From an uncultured Alphaproteobacteria bacterium (GTDB lineage: Bacteria > Pseudomonadota > Alphaproteobacteria > UBA7985 > CAJQQZ01): a stretch of 64,000 nucleotides of DNA. Both the position numbers and the translations under genes were made by a program. Positions 63,358-64,000 of this stretch are shown piece by piece. The stretch covers positions 1-64,000 of the forward strand of contig CAJQQZ010000006.1 in assembly GCA_905480575.1 (NCBI GenBank), given 5' to 3'. Within the stretch, counting starts at the first letter, position 1. Every line of letters begins with the position of its first letter. The notes below the pieces were generated by a model. The model worked only from the letters and a program-made list of their open reading frames with translations, did not search any database and was not told the DNA's origin.

Positions 63358-63392
63358 AGGCCCTCGCAGTCAGCAGACTGGGAGGGCTTTTT
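63358..63392 (+). terminator. Rho-independent terminator after bioY
   Basis: GCCCTCGCAGTC (63360-63371), loop AGCA and GACTGGGAGGGC (63376-63387) form a 12-bp stem with one mismatch, followed by TTTTT. It lies between bioY and the convergent SDR gene. Confidence 0.9.
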
Positions 63393-63394
63393 CT

Positions 63395-64000
63395 TTACCA
63401 AGGGATGTGGCTGCCGTCCGGCCCGAAGAGTTGTCCGGAATGAGCGAGTGTGATTTCATCAAAGGTTTTCACCAAGAGATCTCGCGATTCCTCCGGCGTC
63501 AGTGTTGCCTGAGGGCCGCCCATATCCGTTTGTACCCAACCTGGGTGAAAATTAACGACCGTGACGCCACGGCCAACTAGAGCAGCCGCCGAACTGCGGC
63601 AAACCATATTGAGTGCTGCTTTAGAAGACCGGTAGATAACCCCGCTGCTGACAGTGGTCGCATCCATCGAACTCATGACGGAAGAGATTGAGAATATCTG
63701 CTTCAAATCTGAACCAGCTACGTTGTCGGCAAAGGTTTCAATCAGACGCATGGGGCCAATGGCATTGGTGTTGAAAACATCCAACCAGGCATCGTAATCA
63801 GTTTCACCGAAATCGGTTCTTGGGCCATAGACGCCAGCGTTGTTCAGCAAACGATCGATGGGACGATCGCTTAGGATGTCCTTTAAAGCCTGCACCGATG
63901 CGGAGCTGTTGACGTCTAAAGGCAACACTTGAATGTCCCCTTCCAAGGCATTTAAGTCATCTGCGGCTTCGGGATTGCGGCAGGTCGCAATTATCAACCA
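63395..64000 (-). CDS. Short-chain dehydrogenase/reductase (5' part outside window)
   Basis: The C-terminal 201 codons of an SDR; the N-terminal cofactor-binding glycine motif lies beyond the right edge. Visible parts are LLNNAGVYGP, the serine-bearing FSISSVMSSMD, the catalytic YRSSKAALN and VVNFHPGWVQTDMGGP. The closing DGSHIPW is typical of the C-factor/YbbO-like subgroup. Codons continue upstream of TTG 63997 without a stop, so that codon is not taken as the start. Confidence 0.88.
   Translation of the reverse strand, partial: WLIIATCRNPEAADDLNALEGDIQVLPLDVNSSASVQALKDILSDRPIDRLLNNAGVYGPRTDFGETDYDAWLDVFNTNAIGPMRLIETFADNVAGSDLKQIFSISSVMSSMDATTVSSGVIYRSSKAALNMVCRSSAAALVGRGVTVVNFHPGWVQTDMGGPQATLTPEESRDLLVKTFDEITLAHSGQLFGPDGSHIPW

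Overview
The window reads as a stretch of alphaproteobacterial chromosome, probably from a marine Rhodospirillales/Kiloniellales-type organism. This lineage is inferred from a CcrM-type GANTC methyltransferase at the left edge, an N-terminally extended UDG of alphaproteobacterial type, DUF1285, DUF983, a MoxR-DUF58-DUF4159 operon, ETF-QO, sulfoacetaldehyde acetyltransferase and a TAXI-type binding protein. Base composition looks moderate (about half GC by eye). There is no prophage, insertion sequence or CRISPR array. Most genes are housekeeping or catabolic, with a few accessory-looking islands.

Layout. 1-3.8 kb: ccrM (partial), rnhB, and a divergent three-gene operon (DUF2064 transferase, phenylacetate-CoA-ligase-like enzyme, enoyl-CoA hydratase). 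3.8-9.8 kb: an accessory zone with a hidden 49-residue secreted-peptide gene under a perfect CRP-type palindrome, an 82-bp palindromic element, two sulfurtransferases, an enolase-superfamily dehydratase and an AT-rich NHL beta-propeller gene. 9.8-18 kb: xsc, DCC-family thiol protein, hemerythrin, S41 peptidase, alpha/beta hydrolase, Spondin_N protein, cupin plus moaB, and an XRE regulator with its own palindrome. 18-25.4 kb: UDG, ETF-QO, TPR protein, ispE, tRNA-Gln, DUF924 and GNAT. 25.4-32.3 kb: a minus-strand operon moxR, DUF58, BatA/DUF4159 protein, vWA/GATase-like membrane protein. 32.4-40.2 kb: DUF1285, Nudix, CCA-adding enzyme, GntR regulator, tRNA-Val, formylglutamate amidohydrolase, class V aminotransferase, MATE pump and dusA. 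40.2-51.4 kb: a dense cluster of GANTC sites, an orphan TAXI binding protein with a secreted partner, HD hydrolase, NhaP antiporter, two tandem lipoprotein subtilase autotransporters, a parvulin and a small secreted protein. 51.4-64 kb: typA, DUF983, a REP-like element, a coiled-coil/TPR protein, nuclease-like protein, polA, DUF937, a hidden 58-residue membrane protein, BKACE, nnrDE, bioY and a partial SDR.

How genes work together. The acyl-CoA ligase and hydratase are translationally coupled and probably activate and hydrate an unidentified acid. ETF-QO passes electrons from acyl-CoA and other dehydrogenases to quinone. Xsc releases acetyl phosphate and sulfite from sulfoacetaldehyde (taurine-type sulfonates). 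The two rhodanese proteins also handle sulfur, but no shared pathway is shown. The moxR operon resembles the conserved alphaproteobacterial envelope-associated Bat-like system. DUF1285, Nudix and CCA overlap by a few bases and form one operon.

The most unusual signals are regulatory or small: five GANTC sites in the ccrM leader, five within 65 bp upstream of dusA, a CRP-controlled micropeptide, a LacI-type operator upstream of xsc, a symmetric operator before the XRE gene, and a UDG that has lost two of its four expected Fe-S cysteines. All functions are assigned by reading motifs; no database search was run.
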